This document shows positions 51,281-61,563 of a stretch of 64,000 nt of DNA, one piece after another (within the stretch, counting starts at the first letter, position 1; each line of letters begins with the position of its first letter). The notes beneath the pieces were generated by a model, which ran no database searches, was not told the DNA's origin, and worked only from the letters and a program-made list of their open reading frames with translations. Location: the NCBI GenBank assembly GCA_017609645.1, contig JAFCDQ010000002.1, positions 129,260-193,259 of the forward strand, written 5' to 3'. Origin of the DNA: Candidatus Woesearchaeota archaeon. Its GTDB lineage: Archaea; Nanobdellota; Nanobdellia; Woesearchaeales; ARS49. The position numbers and the translations under genes were made by a program.

Positions 51281-52443
51281 GAATCCCCCCTAACTTCCTT
51301 ATAAATATCTAAAACCTCTTTTGCAGGCTTAAAAATATCATGATGCAAAACTTCTTTAAAACCATTTTGTTTTAATTCATGCTTCAAAGAAGGATAACGC
51401 AAAATAGAGACTATATCACAAGTCATCTTATCAACATCCCAAAAATCCAGCTTAAAACAATTCTTAATAACTTCACTCGCACCGCTTTGCTTGCTGATAA
51501 TTAAAGGAGTTTTATTTCTCATGCTTTCCAAAGCAACAAGACCAAAAGGTTCAGAAACCGAAGGCATCACAAAAACATCAGCCATCTGAAAAGCCTTATG
51601 CACATCAGCACCCTTAAGAGCGCCAGTAAAAATAACATGTTCATCAATACCAAGCTTATGAGCTAAAGAAACAAGCTCAGGCATCATCGTACCACTACCC
51701 ACAATAATAAACTTAGTATTTTTCTCAAGTTCAAGAACTTTTTTAGCAGCCTGCAAAAAATAATCACAACCTTTCTGCACAGTAAGTCTGCCAAGAAACA
51801 AAACAATCTTATGAGTCTTACTTAATTCTGACTTAAAATTTAACTCAAAATCAGGCGAGCTTTGATCAATACCCCAATAAACAACCTTAATTTTTTCAGC
51901 AGGAACATCATAATTCTTAATAATATTATTTTTAGAAAAATTAGAATTAGTTATGATAACATCAGCTTCTTCAAGACCTCTTCGCTCTAAAAATTTAATA
52001 TGCGGGTCAGGATTATTAGCAGTTCTATCAAATTCAGTGGCATGCAAATGAACAACCAAAGGCTTTCCTGACAATTTTTTAGCAATAATACCTGCACCAT
52101 AAGTCATCCAATCATGAGCATGAATAACATCATGCTTAAATTTTTTAGCTAACTTGCCTGCAAAACGAGCATAACGCGCAACCTCCCCAAACAAATTCCA
52201 GGAATACACGTCATCATCACCTGGCTGAGCATAAGCAGTCAACATACTTTCAATCTCCTTAGTATCAACACCAACAAGCTCAACAAACTCAGCTTTACTG
52301 CCAGGCTTAACAGGCATAACAAAAACAACTTTAGAATCAAAACTAGACAAACCTTTAGTAAGATCATGGCATGCAGTACCAAGACCCCCTGACTTAAACG
52401 GAGGGAACTCCCATCCATACATTAACACTTTAGGCTGCTGCAT
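51277..52443 (-). CDS. GT4/GT5-type glycosyltransferase (glycogen-synthase-like)
   Basis: 388 residues with the GT-B fold. The N-terminal YGWEFPPFKSGGLGTACHDL matches the starch/glycogen synthase opening, and the C-terminal domain has LFLGRLTVQKGCDYFL and FVMPSVSEPFGLVALE, with the conserved E-x7-E site. Glucan synthesis from a nucleotide sugar is likely, but the family has wide acceptor use. It overlaps the CBS gene by 14 bases and GH57 by four. Confidence 0.85.
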   Translation of the reverse strand: MQQPKVLMYGWEFPPFKSGGLGTACHDLTKGLSSFDSKVVFVMPVKPGSKAEFVELVGVDTKEIESMLTAYAQPGDDDVYSWNLFGEVARYARFAGKLAKKFKHDVIHAHDWMTYGAGIIAKKLSGKPLVVHLHATEFDRTANNPDPHIKFLERRGLEEADVIITNSNFSKNNIIKNYDVPAEKIKVVYWGIDQSSPDFELNFKSELSKTHKIVLFLGRLTVQKGCDYFLQAAKKVLELEKNTKFIIVGSGTMMPELVSLAHKLGIDEHVIFTGALKGADVHKAFQMADVFVMPSVSEPFGLVALESMRNKTPLIISKQSGASEVIKNCFKLDFWDVDKMTCDIVSILRYPSLKHELKQNGFKEVLHHDIFKPAKEVLDIYKEVRGDS

Positions 52444-53278
52444 AATCTTTTAACACATCCCTAACAGTCAGGATGCCCACTACTTTTCTCTTGTCTGTAA
52501 TCACAACACTTGAAATATCTGCTTTAACCATAAGATTAATTGCTTGAGCAATAGAAGATTTAGGAGCTAGGTTATACAAAGGAGCAGGTGAAAAAATCGT
52601 TGAAATTGAAGCATTAATCTGGCTAGTTTTCTCGCCCGTACCAAGCAGTTTAAAGCCAGTATGCTGCGCACCAGCAGGCAGCATAAAACCTCTATAACCC
52701 CAAACATGATACTTCTTAACCAAATCACCAAGAGTAATCATACCAATAAAATTTTCATTCTTATCAACAACAGGCAAACGATGAAACTTCATTCTGTTAA
52801 AAAGTTTAATAACTAAACCAATAGGCTCATCATAATTAACAATAACAGGAGTAGAATAAATAGTCTTAACAGGAACACCTTTGTAACTTGTGCTAATATT
52901 TTTCAAAACATCTAATGCGTGAACAACACCAATAAACTTCTTTTTATCAAGAACAGGCAAAATTTTCACATCTGCAGTAAACATCAACCTAGCAATTTCT
53001 TTCAAAGTCGTGCTGGGTTTTAACTCAGGAACATAAATATTAACTTTTGATTTGGAACGTTTCTTTATAATATTAGAAATTTTCATCTCGTCAGGATTTA
53101 TCCTGCTTGTAAGGAAAAATTTTTTAGAAATTACTCCTAAATATTTATCTTTGTCAAAAATAACAGCATGACTTGCCTTATATTTCTTGAATTTTCCTAT
53201 TAATTTAGAAAGAGTGTCATCGATATTAGCCTTAACAAATTTCTTGGAAACAAGGTCCATAGCAAGCATAAAATCCAC
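52430..53278 (-). CDS. Four-CBS-domain regulatory protein
   Basis: 282 residues made of two CBS pairs. Repeated units occur near 1-60, 75-130, 135-195 and 220-282, each with a strand-helix ending such as YLGVISK, FIGVVHALDVLK, FIGMITLGDLV and VVGILTVRDVL. CBS pairs bind adenine nucleotides or SAM and sense energy state. It is first in the glucan operon, so it may regulate the synthase or hydrolase. Confidence 0.85.
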   Translation of the reverse strand: MDFMLAMDLVSKKFVKANIDDTLSKLIGKFKKYKASHAVIFDKDKYLGVISKKFFLTSRINPDEMKISNIIKKRSKSKVNIYVPELKPSTTLKEIARLMFTADVKILPVLDKKKFIGVVHALDVLKNISTSYKGVPVKTIYSTPVIVNYDEPIGLVIKLFNRMKFHRLPVVDKNENFIGMITLGDLVKKYHVWGYRGFMLPAGAQHTGFKLLGTGEKTSQINASISTIFSPAPLYNLAPKSSIAQAINLMVKADISSVVITDKRKVVGILTVRDVLKDYAAA

Positions 53279-53331
53279 CTCTCTTTAGGCTGAAAAATGG
53301 CTTTGTTCTTTTTAAATGTTATGTATAAGAA

Positions 53332-54654
53332 TTACCTCAAATATTTCCTGCCAATACCAATATAATCAAAACCTAAATTATTTAATCTATCAGGATCAAA
53401 AATATTTCTGCCATCAAAAATCACAGGAAGTTTTAGATTATTTTTAATCTCTTCGAAATCAGGAGAACGATAAACAGACCATTCTGTCAAAAGAACCAAA
53501 ATATCTGCATCTTTTAATGCATCATATTTACTCTCACAGTATTGAATTTTCTCACCAAATATTTTCTTAGCATTTTCCATACCTTTAGGATCATTAACCT
53601 TAATTTTAGCTCCATTAGCTAATAAAAAATTAATTACATCAATTGCAGCAGACTCGCGCATATCATCTGTTCTAGGTTTAAATGTGAGGCCCCAAATCGC
53701 TGCTGTTTTTCCAGTAATGCCTCCTTTATCTGCTAAATAATTTTTAATTTCTTCAGCAAGATGAGATTTATGTTCTCTATTAGAAGTATCAATAGAAGAA
53801 ACAATTCTAGTGTTAATATTCTTTTGATTAACAGAATGAACTAATCCTCTAATATCTTTAGGAAAACAACTGCCTCCATAACCGACGCTAGGATACATAA
53901 ATTCCCAGCCAATACGCCTGTCGGAACAAACACCATTACGAACATTCATAATATCTGCATCAAAACCTACGCAAATCTTAGCAAACTCATTAATTAAAGC
54001 AACTTTATTTGCAAGAAAAGTATTTGCAAAAAGTTTAGTAAGTTCAGCCTCAACAGGCTTCATGAAAATAAGTTTTTTTCTCTTTAAAGAAAAAGGCTCA
54101 TAAATTTGAGAAAGAATTTCCTTAGCTTCTTCTGACTCTGTTCCAATAACAATCCTGTCAGGAGATTCAAAATCATCAACAGCCTTGCCTTCTTTTAAAA
54201 ATTCAGGATTAGAAACAACAGCAAAATTCTTATTAGAATTTTCATTTAAAATTTTTTTAATTAATTCCATAGTTCCAGGAGGAACCGTACTCTTATTAAC
54301 AATAACTTTAAAATCAGAAGTTTCAGAAATCACTTGAGCAACTTCCTTAGCAGCAGTTTTTATGAATTCGAGATTAAACTCACCAGTTTCAGCACTAGGA
54401 GTTCCAACAGCAAGAAAAATAACTTTGCAATCTTTAATCTTATTAATATCAGTTGTAAATTCAATTAATTTATCGTCCTGAGCATCAAGAACAATTTGAT
54501 TTAAACCAGGTTCGTAAATAGGAACCTTTCCTTGATTAAGCAAATTAATCTTATCCTGATCTTTATCTACACAAACAACATTATTGCCGACTTTAGCAAA
54601 CATAGTTCCTGCCACAAGACCAACATAACCTGTACCAATAACAGCTATCTTCAT
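53332..54654 (-). CDS. ugd: UDP-glucose 6-dehydrogenase
   Basis: 440 residues with NAD-binding GTGYVGLVAG at the N-terminus, the central SGYGGSCFPKDI-type block (catalytic Cys at about 263) and a C-terminal WGLTFKPRTDDMRESAAID. It oxidises UDP-glucose twice to UDP-glucuronate. The four-base overlap with the epimerase gene upstream suggests paired formation of uronic-acid sugar nucleotides for the glycan cluster to the right. Confidence 0.93.
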   Translation of the reverse strand: MKIAVIGTGYVGLVAGTMFAKVGNNVVCVDKDQDKINLLNQGKVPIYEPGLNQIVLDAQDDKLIEFTTDINKIKDCKVIFLAVGTPSAETGEFNLEFIKTAAKEVAQVISETSDFKVIVNKSTVPPGTMELIKKILNENSNKNFAVVSNPEFLKEGKAVDDFESPDRIVIGTESEEAKEILSQIYEPFSLKRKKLIFMKPVEAELTKLFANTFLANKVALINEFAKICVGFDADIMNVRNGVCSDRRIGWEFMYPSVGYGGSCFPKDIRGLVHSVNQKNINTRIVSSIDTSNREHKSHLAEEIKNYLADKGGITGKTAAIWGLTFKPRTDDMRESAAIDVINFLLANGAKIKVNDPKGMENAKKIFGEKIQYCESKYDALKDADILVLLTEWSVYRSPDFEEIKNNLKLPVIFDGRNIFDPDRLNNLGFDYIGIGRKYLR

Positions 54655-55610
54655 TCTGCAACCTCTTTTTTATACCACTCAACAAACTTCTTCATACCTT
54701 CTTCAATAGAAGTTTTAGGTTCATAGTCTAGTAATCCTTTTGCTTTAGAAATATCAGCAAAAGTAATCTGAACATCACCTTTTTGCATAGGATGCGGTTC
54801 GATAATCGCTTTCTTGCCGACAGCATCTTCAATAACCTTAATGAAATAATTTAATTCAACAGGCGTGTTATTACCTAAATTAATAATTTCAAATTTGAAC
54901 GGTCTTTCTAAAGCTTTTATTATACCTTCAACAATATCAGCGATAAAAGTATAATCTCTTTTTGTAGTTCCGTCGCCAAATTTCTTAATTGGCAAACCTT
55001 TACTTATCCTGTCAGTAAATAAATAAGGAGCCATCTCTGGCCTACCACGAGGGCCATAGCACGTAAAAAACCTCAAACAAGTAACATTAATATCACACAA
55101 ATGACTATACGTATAACAGAAAAGTTCACAAGCTTTTTTACTTGCAGCATAAGGAGAAATAGGAAAATCTACAGGATCTTCTTCTCTAAAAGGAATTCTT
55201 TGATTATTTCCATAAACAGAAGAACTAGAAGCAAAAACAAAATTATGCACATCAAACACTTTAGCAAGCTCTAACAAATTTAAAGTGCCAGTAACATTAG
55301 TATCTCTATACCATAACGGTTTTTCAATTGACGGTCTAACTCCTGCACGAGCTGCTAAATGACAAATCCTTTCAATCTTATGCTCTTTAAAAATCTCTTC
55401 TAACTGATCTTTGTGTTGGATGTCTAAATTAATAAACTCAAAATTCTTGTTATCAAAATTATGCTGAATATTCTTTATTTTACGCATAGGAGAATAATAG
55501 TTGTTAAGATTATCAACACAAACCACTTTATTGCCAAGAGCTAATAATTTATCACAAACATGACTGCCAATAAAGCCTGCACCGCCTGTGACTAATATTG
55601 TTTCCATCAA
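54651..55610 (-). CDS. NAD-dependent nucleotide-sugar epimerase
   Basis: 319 residues of the extended SDR fold: GGAGFIGSHV (NAD binding), SSSSVYG and the YxxxK pair in YAASKKACE. The segment RFFTCYGPRGRPEMAPYLF and KRDYTFIADIVEGI favour a UDP-glucuronate 4-epimerase over a UDP-glucose 4-epimerase. The overlapping ugd gene supplies the proposed substrate. Which epimerisation occurs is inference. Confidence 0.85.
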   Translation of the reverse strand: MMETILVTGGAGFIGSHVCDKLLALGNKVVCVDNLNNYYSPMRKIKNIQHNFDNKNFEFINLDIQHKDQLEEIFKEHKIERICHLAARAGVRPSIEKPLWYRDTNVTGTLNLLELAKVFDVHNFVFASSSSVYGNNQRIPFREEDPVDFPISPYAASKKACELFCYTYSHLCDINVTCLRFFTCYGPRGRPEMAPYLFTDRISKGLPIKKFGDGTTKRDYTFIADIVEGIIKALERPFKFEIINLGNNTPVELNYFIKVIEDAVGKKAIIEPHPMQKGDVQITFADISKAKGLLDYEPKTSIEEGMKKFVEWYKKEVAE

Positions 55611-55725
55611 TTAAACCTCATTTTATTTATATAGCAAAGCGAGAATAGGGGCTTTTTATGCTTTATGAATTGGTGTTTTAGATAATAAATTTATCACTAA
55701 AACATTATTAAAAACATATGGCAAA

Positions 55726-55734
55726 GTATAAATA
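55726..55734 (+). promoter_or_regulatory. TATA box of the surface-glycan cluster
   Basis: GTATAAATA lies about 55 bases before the ATG at 55788, allowing a short leader that carries the SD CAGGGGGA. It is divergent from the ugd/epimerase pair. Confidence 0.45.
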
Positions 55735-55787
55735 CAAGAAAAGAAAGTTTAAAAAAACAAACAAAAATCACAAAAACAGGGGGAATC

Positions 55788-56639
55788 ATGAAAAAAATCA
55801 ATCTAACTGTTGTCATCCCAACATATAATGAGAAAGTAGACATATTACAGGAAACAGTAAATGACTTAATTTATTCTCTAAAAAAATCAAATGTAAGTAA
55901 ATTTGAAATTCTAGCAGTAAATGACGGCAGCAAGAAACAATATGATTATTCAAAAATAAAAGGAGCAACAATAATAACACACAAAATCAACAAAGGCTAT
56001 GGCGCAGGAATCAAAACAGGAATAAAAAACTCAAAATATGACTGGATTGCAATAACAGATTCCGACGGCACATATCCAAACAAAGAACTAAACAGACTAA
56101 CAGAATACTGCGAAGACTTTGACATTGTCATAGGAAAAAGAGATAGAAAAGGAATACCTTTGTCAAGAAGATTTGCAAAATTCGTGCTGAAAGAAATGGC
56201 AAGCTTCTTAGCAGGAAAATACATACCTGACTTAAATTCAGGATTAAGAGTATTCAAAAAAGAAATATCACTAAAATACTGGAACTTATTCCCGCAAAGA
56301 TTCTCATTCACATCAACACTAACTATGATAGGATTGACAAAAGGATATGATGTAAAGTTCATACCTATACCCTATTACAAAAGAAAAGGAAAATCCTACA
56401 TAAAACCAATTAAAGACACAACAAAATTCTTCAAACTAATCTTTAAATTGGCATTATACTTTAATCCAATAAGATTCTTTATGCCATTATCCATATTTTT
56501 CTTGATTTTAGCAATATTAAGAGGATTAAGAGACTACATAGTAACTGATGGATTTGGAGGATTAACACTTGTTCTTTTCTTCATGGCATTCCAAGTATTC
56601 TTCTTTGGATTAATAGCTGAGATAATCAGCAAAAAATAA
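55788..56639 (+). CDS. GT2 glycosyltransferase with C-terminal membrane helices
   Basis: 283 residues. The GT-A domain has VVIPTYNE, AVNDGSKKQ, INKGYGAGIKTGIK and the metal-binding DSDGTYP, then GKRDRKGIPLSRR and SGLRVF. Two hydrophobic helices follow near 225-280. This is the dolichol-phosphate mannosyl/glucosyltransferase (DPM1-like) type, making lipid-linked sugars at the membrane. It begins the plus-strand glycan cluster. Confidence 0.88.
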   Translation: MKKINLTVVIPTYNEKVDILQETVNDLIYSLKKSNVSKFEILAVNDGSKKQYDYSKIKGATIITHKINKGYGAGIKTGIKNSKYDWIAITDSDGTYPNKELNRLTEYCEDFDIVIGKRDRKGIPLSRRFAKFVLKEMASFLAGKYIPDLNSGLRVFKKEISLKYWNLFPQRFSFTSTLTMIGLTKGYDVKFIPIPYYKRKGKSYIKPIKDTTKFFKLIFKLALYFNPIRFFMPLSIFFLILAILRGLRDYIVTDGFGGLTLVLFFMAFQVFFFGLIAEIISKK

Positions 56640-56713
56640 AAAAATGAAAATTCAAAAAATCAATTAAAATAGTTTTGAATTTTCAATGTGTCAAATCGGA
56701 GATTTGAAACCAA

Positions 56714-57439
56714 ATGGAAGAAAGCAATTTTGAACTTTATGATGTTCTGCCAGAGAAATTATGGTGGATAAACATAAGAAATGACATGATTAAAAAACTT
56801 CTAAGAAAATACTTAAACAAAAAAGGAAGAATACTAGACCTAGGCTGCGGAACAGGATTTAATTTTTCATCAATAAACAAATTCGGCAAATGCTACGGCC
56901 TAGACATCTCGAAAAGCGCACTAAAACAAGCAAAAAAATTCAATTACAAAAAATTGTATGAAGGAAATGCACTAAAAACACCCTTCAAAGACAATGTTTT
57001 TGATGCAGTATTATGCATGGATTTAGTCGAACATCTAGAAGAAGATGTTGAACTCTTAAAAGAAGTCAAAAGAATACTAAAACCAAACGGCATCTGCATG
57101 TTTACCGTGCCTGCATACAAATTTCTCTGGAGCAAAGATGATGAACTAGCACATCATATAAGAAGATACACAAAACCACAAATCAGAAAAAAAATCAAAA
57201 AAGTAGGATATAAAATATTAAAACTAAGCTATAGATATTTCTTTATATTTTTACCAACAATAATGCTTTTCACATATCAAAAATTAAGAAAAAAAGCAAA
57301 AAACAGCTTAGATTACGGCCCAAAAAAAGGAATAGCAAACACAATACTTAAAAAAATAGGTAAAATTGAGAATTATTTCCTGACAAAAATCAACTTTCCA
57401 TTTGGAGTTGGAATAATAGGAGTAATAAAAAAAAGATAA
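56714..57439 (+). CDS. SAM-dependent methyltransferase
   Basis: 241 residues with the class I motif ILDLGCGTGFNF (about 40-50), VFDAVLCMDLVEH (motif IV region) and GICMFTVPAYKFLW. A hydrophobic helix (near 175-195) may attach it to the membrane. Its place among glycosyltransferases suggests methylation of a glycan or lipid carrier. It ends one base before AsnB. Confidence 0.85.
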   Translation: MEESNFELYDVLPEKLWWINIRNDMIKKLLRKYLNKKGRILDLGCGTGFNFSSINKFGKCYGLDISKSALKQAKKFNYKKLYEGNALKTPFKDNVFDAVLCMDLVEHLEEDVELLKEVKRILKPNGICMFTVPAYKFLWSKDDELAHHIRRYTKPQIRKKIKKVGYKILKLSYRYFFIFLPTIMLFTYQKLRKKAKNSLDYGPKKGIANTILKKIGKIENYFLTKINFPFGVGIIGVIKKR

Positions 57440-57440
57440 A

Positions 57441-59339
57441 ATGTGCGGAATATGCGGATTTAACTGGGAAGATAAAAAATTAGTCAAGAACATGGCTAAA
57501 GTCCTCAATCATAGAGGATCAGATGACACAGGACATTATACTGACAAGAATATTTCATTAGGACACAAAAGACTTTCTATACTGGATTTAAGCAAAAAAG
57601 GAAAACAACCAATGACAAATAAGCAAGGAACAACAATAACCTATAATGGAGAAGTATATAACTTCAAAGAAATAAGAGAAATGCTTGAAAAAAAAGGTTA
57701 TCGCTTTAAATCAAACACAGACACAGAAGTAATACTAAACGCATACGAAGAATTTGGAGAAAAATGCCTTGAATTATTCAACGGCATGTTCACATTCTGT
57801 ATTTATGATATGAAAAAGAAAAAATTGTTCGTAGCAAGAGACAGAATAGGAATAAAACCCTTATACTATTATTATGACGGTGAAGATTTTATCTTTGCAT
57901 CTGAAATAAAATCAATACTAGAACATGATATTGAAAGAAAAGTAAACCTGCAAGCAATGAACAACTACATCACACTAAGATATAATTTCAGCACACAAAC
58001 ATTATTTGACAAAATAAAAAAACTGCCCGCAGCACACTATATAACATTTGACTTAAAGAAAAAACAATTAGAGCTTAAAGAATACTGGCAGCTGAAATGG
58101 AAACCAATCAAAGCACCTGAAAGATACTTTAAAGAAAAACTTTACAGCTTATTCAAAGAAGCTGTCAGAAAAAGATTGATTTCTGATGTGCCGCTTGGAT
58201 TATTCTTAAGCGGAGGAGTTGATTCAGGAAGCATCGCAGCATTAATGAGAGAAATAAAAAAAGAACAAGATGATGGAGAAGAAATAAAAACATTCAGCGT
58301 CGGATTTGAACAAGGAGAATTTGTCAATGAACTAGAAGAAGCAAAATACATCAGCAACATGTTTGATACAAAACACAGAGAATACATGGTTAAATCATCA
58401 ATAGCAAAAGTTCTGCCAAAAATAATATATCATTTAGATGAACCAATAGCAGACCCTGCGCTAATGCCATTATACTTGCTTTCAGAAAAAGCAAAGAAAG
58501 AAGTAACAGTTGTACTGACAGGAGACGGCGGAGATGAAGTATTTGGAGGATATGACCAATACAAATTCTTACTTCTGGGGAAAAAAATATCAAAAATACC
58601 ATTTGCACATACATTACTGCCGACAGCAATGAGTCTGACGCCAAAAAAAATACTCAACAAATATTACAAATACACTGAATCAATGGGAGAAGAAGGATTG
58701 AAGCGGATAAGTAGATTCTTAAAACATTCAAACAAGAATTCAGCAAGAGCATATTATGAACTAATATCAATATACGACGAAAAAGAAAGAAAAAAAATAA
58801 TGAAAGAAGATAAATTCAGAAGTATAAATTATTTTGAATTAAACAAAGAATATTACAAAACAAAAAGAAATCTGCTCAAAAACATAACATATTTTGACAT
58901 GAAAAAACTGCTGCCAAAATGTTATTTGATGAAAACAGACAGAATGACAATGGCTCACTCAATTGAAGCAAGAGTCCCATTGCTAGACCATGAAATAGTA
59001 GAATTCGGTTTTAGAATGCCAAGCAAATACAAAATAAAAAAAGGAAAAACAAAATACATTTTAAGGGAAGCAATGACCAAACACATACCAAGAAACTATC
59101 TATACAAGAAAAAACAAACATTTCACGTGCCAATAGACAACTGGATACAAAATGACCTGAAAGATTATGTTCAACAAGTTCTAAGCAAAGAAAACATTAA
59201 TAAGCAAGGCTATTTTAATTATAAATACATAGAAAAAATACACAGAAACTACAAAAAATCACAATTATTTTACGCCAGGCAATTATGGAATCTACTCAAT
59301 TTCCAACTCTGGCATGAACAATTCATAGAAAAGAGGTAA
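57441..59339 (+). CDS. asnB: Glutamine-hydrolysing asparagine synthase-like amidotransferase (AsnB family)
   Basis: 632 residues. MCGICGF provides the N-terminal nucleophile Cys2 of the class II glutaminase. The synthetase half shows FLSGGVDSGSIAALM (PP-loop) and TGDGGDEVFGGYD, and the late KTDRMTMAHSIEARVPLLD. Within sugar clusters such proteins can form sugar uronamides instead of free Asn; both are possible here. Confidence 0.92.
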   Translation: MCGICGFNWEDKKLVKNMAKVLNHRGSDDTGHYTDKNISLGHKRLSILDLSKKGKQPMTNKQGTTITYNGEVYNFKEIREMLEKKGYRFKSNTDTEVILNAYEEFGEKCLELFNGMFTFCIYDMKKKKLFVARDRIGIKPLYYYYDGEDFIFASEIKSILEHDIERKVNLQAMNNYITLRYNFSTQTLFDKIKKLPAAHYITFDLKKKQLELKEYWQLKWKPIKAPERYFKEKLYSLFKEAVRKRLISDVPLGLFLSGGVDSGSIAALMREIKKEQDDGEEIKTFSVGFEQGEFVNELEEAKYISNMFDTKHREYMVKSSIAKVLPKIIYHLDEPIADPALMPLYLLSEKAKKEVTVVLTGDGGDEVFGGYDQYKFLLLGKKISKIPFAHTLLPTAMSLTPKKILNKYYKYTESMGEEGLKRISRFLKHSNKNSARAYYELISIYDEKERKKIMKEDKFRSINYFELNKEYYKTKRNLLKNITYFDMKKLLPKCYLMKTDRMTMAHSIEARVPLLDHEIVEFGFRMPSKYKIKKGKTKYILREAMTKHIPRNYLYKKKQTFHVPIDNWIQNDLKDYVQQVLSKENINKQGYFNYKYIEKIHRNYKKSQLFYARQLWNLLNFQLWHEQFIEKR

Positions 59340-59342
59340 ATA

Positions 59343-61220
59343 ATGGGTCTTGAAAAATTTGTGAAAGAACATAAAAAAGATTTACTGTTTCTAAGCGGAT
59401 TAATCATATTCTTTCTAGTAATGAATATAATGATGACTTCTGAGATGAAACAATTAAATGCTCCCCTATATGGCGGCGACAGATATTACCAACTAGGCTG
59501 CATCAATCATATAAGATATGGCGGAGATGATTTTGAAAACTGCAATCTACTAAGCGATAATGCAGGTTATCTGCCATTTTTCGGCATAGTAGAAGCAAAA
59601 ATAGCCAATCTTCTCGGAATTGACAATACAATAGAAGCAATGATAATATCATCAAACATAATGATAGTGTTAGCAGTAATTTTCTCTTATCTGCTTTTTA
59701 GATTTGTTTCGAGAAAACCATATCTAGCAGCGATGGGCACTCTGTTGCTTCTTTTTAATTTTAGACCAATATTCAAATACACACAATTCGCAATATACAT
59801 AATTAATCCTTTATTTATTTTGGCAGTGTTTTTGTTCTATAAAAAACCAAACATTAAAAGAGCAATATTCATTGGAATAACAGCAGGATTAAACACAATA
59901 ACACACAGCGTCTTATTTCCTGCAACATATTTTACAATAGCAGTTTTATTCATATTTCTTCTTTTTGATAAAAAATTCAATTTCAAAACGGATAAAACAA
60001 GTTTTATCCATAATCTGAAAAAATTAATTCCCTTATTTTTGATAATCGCAATAATAGCAGTTCCATTGTCAATGCTTCACTGGGGAGAACCAATATTCAA
60101 ACATGGAATGCAAACCTCGCCACATTATCTAGAATGGAACGGGCCAGGAGATATGTCAAATTTTGGCCTGCAAATCAATATAGCAACAGGAATCATCAAA
60201 GGACAATTCTTCCAATTCACTTCATCAAAAACCGTAATCGCATCAATATTAAGCATTTTTGGAATAATCTTCTTAATCGCACTGAAGAAAAAAACAGACA
60301 ATATTAAATTTGTAACATTAATGCTTACAACACTGGCATTAATAACATTCAGTTATTTCATAACAGTTCCATTATTCAACACACACTTTGTTCCAAATTA
60401 CATGTTTAGTGTTTTCGGCGCGGCAATAATTACCTGCTTTTTATTAATAAGCTTCAATATATTGATTAACCTCATCACACAAATAAGTCCGCTCAAAATT
60501 AGAAAATATATATTTATTCTACCTTTAGCAATTATAATTTTATTACTCATAGGCCAAGTAACTGCAGTAGAAAAATATCAAGAAGAATACAAATGGTATG
60601 AAGTTGCTAAACAACCATTATCTGCAAGCCATTCAAGCATGCGAAATTTCATTTTAGAAAATACTGAAGTGAATGATGTCTTCTTAACATCTAAAGAAGT
60701 AGGTTTTGCATTAAATGCATTAACAGGAAGAAAATTGCTTGTGGGAAGAAGAGCTCAAAATGATGCATTTGAAAATCTGGATGAACGAGAAATGACCTCC
60801 GCAATCATTCTCTATGGAAAAGATACAGAAATCAAGAAAAAATTAATTGAAAAATACAATATTAAATATTTATACTGGGAGCCTTATTGGATACAATCAG
60901 AATATTACTTTGACAATAAAGGCCAAATAGCAGGATGGTTTGATCCATTAATAGCCTTTGATAATAATGATTATAGAAAAATATTGGAAAAAAACAATGT
61001 CAAATTTTCTATTAAAAACACTCATGTAGATCCTTCATTAAAATCAGAATATCATCCTACATTTGATTTGATATTTATTACACCAGATAATTACCATAAT
61101 GCAACACACCCTTGGAATCCGAACCTAGATGAATTCTTAGAAGAAATATGGACTCATACGCAAAATGGACAGAAAAGTGCAATCATATATAAAATAAAAA
61201 TAAATAAAAATGAAGAATAA
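59343..61220 (+). CDS. Large polytopic membrane protein, possible GT-C glycosyltransferase
   Basis: 625 residues with about ten transmembrane helices in the first 430 and a C-terminal extracytoplasmic domain. The first outer loop contains YGGDRYYQLGCINH; an acidic residue in this loop is typical of GT-C enzymes that use lipid-linked sugars. No named family is certain. It follows AsnB by three bases and overlaps the SMR-like gene by 11, so it belongs to the glycan operon. Confidence 0.65.
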   Translation: MGLEKFVKEHKKDLLFLSGLIIFFLVMNIMMTSEMKQLNAPLYGGDRYYQLGCINHIRYGGDDFENCNLLSDNAGYLPFFGIVEAKIANLLGIDNTIEAMIISSNIMIVLAVIFSYLLFRFVSRKPYLAAMGTLLLLFNFRPIFKYTQFAIYIINPLFILAVFLFYKKPNIKRAIFIGITAGLNTITHSVLFPATYFTIAVLFIFLLFDKKFNFKTDKTSFIHNLKKLIPLFLIIAIIAVPLSMLHWGEPIFKHGMQTSPHYLEWNGPGDMSNFGLQINIATGIIKGQFFQFTSSKTVIASILSIFGIIFLIALKKKTDNIKFVTLMLTTLALITFSYFITVPLFNTHFVPNYMFSVFGAAIITCFLLISFNILINLITQISPLKIRKYIFILPLAIIILLLIGQVTAVEKYQEEYKWYEVAKQPLSASHSSMRNFILENTEVNDVFLTSKEVGFALNALTGRKLLVGRRAQNDAFENLDEREMTSAIILYGKDTEIKKKLIEKYNIKYLYWEPYWIQSEYYFDNKGQIAGWFDPLIAFDNNDYRKILEKNNVKFSIKNTHVDPSLKSEYHPTFDLIFITPDNYHNATHPWNPNLDEFLEEIWTHTQNGQKSAIIYKIKINKNEE

Positions 61221-61563
61221 AACAATTGCAATATTAATCATAACAGCATGCAGCTTATTAACAGCATTTGGCATGATATTCTGGAAAATAGGTGCTGATA
61301 AATTAGCATTTAACTGGAGTTTACTAACAAATTATCCACTTTGGCTGGGATTTATCTTTTATGCAATAGGAACTCTTCTCTTGATTTTATCATTAAAATA
61401 CGGCAATTTATCGCTAGTGCATCCATTTTTATCATTAGGATTAATATGGGCAGGCATTCTTGCATTTTTTTATTTAGGCGAAACCTTCACAACATTAAAA
61501 ACAACAGGAACTGCCTTAATCATATTAGGAACATTTCTCGTTTACAAAGGTGATAAAACATGA
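61210..61563 (+). CDS. EamA/SMR-like small transporter, subunit 1
   Basis: 117 residues with four transmembrane helices, ending in a basic tail (VYKGDKT). The pattern FGMIFWKIGADKL...LSLKYGNLSLVHPFLSLGL...LGETFT matches the EamA/SMR family. It overlaps the next, similar gene by four bases. Such two-gene pairs (ArnE/ArnF type) can flip lipid-linked sugars. Confidence 0.75.
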   Translation: MKNKTIAILIITACSLLTAFGMIFWKIGADKLAFNWSLLTNYPLWLGFIFYAIGTLLLILSLKYGNLSLVHPFLSLGLIWAGILAFFYLGETFTTLKTTGTALIILGTFLVYKGDKT

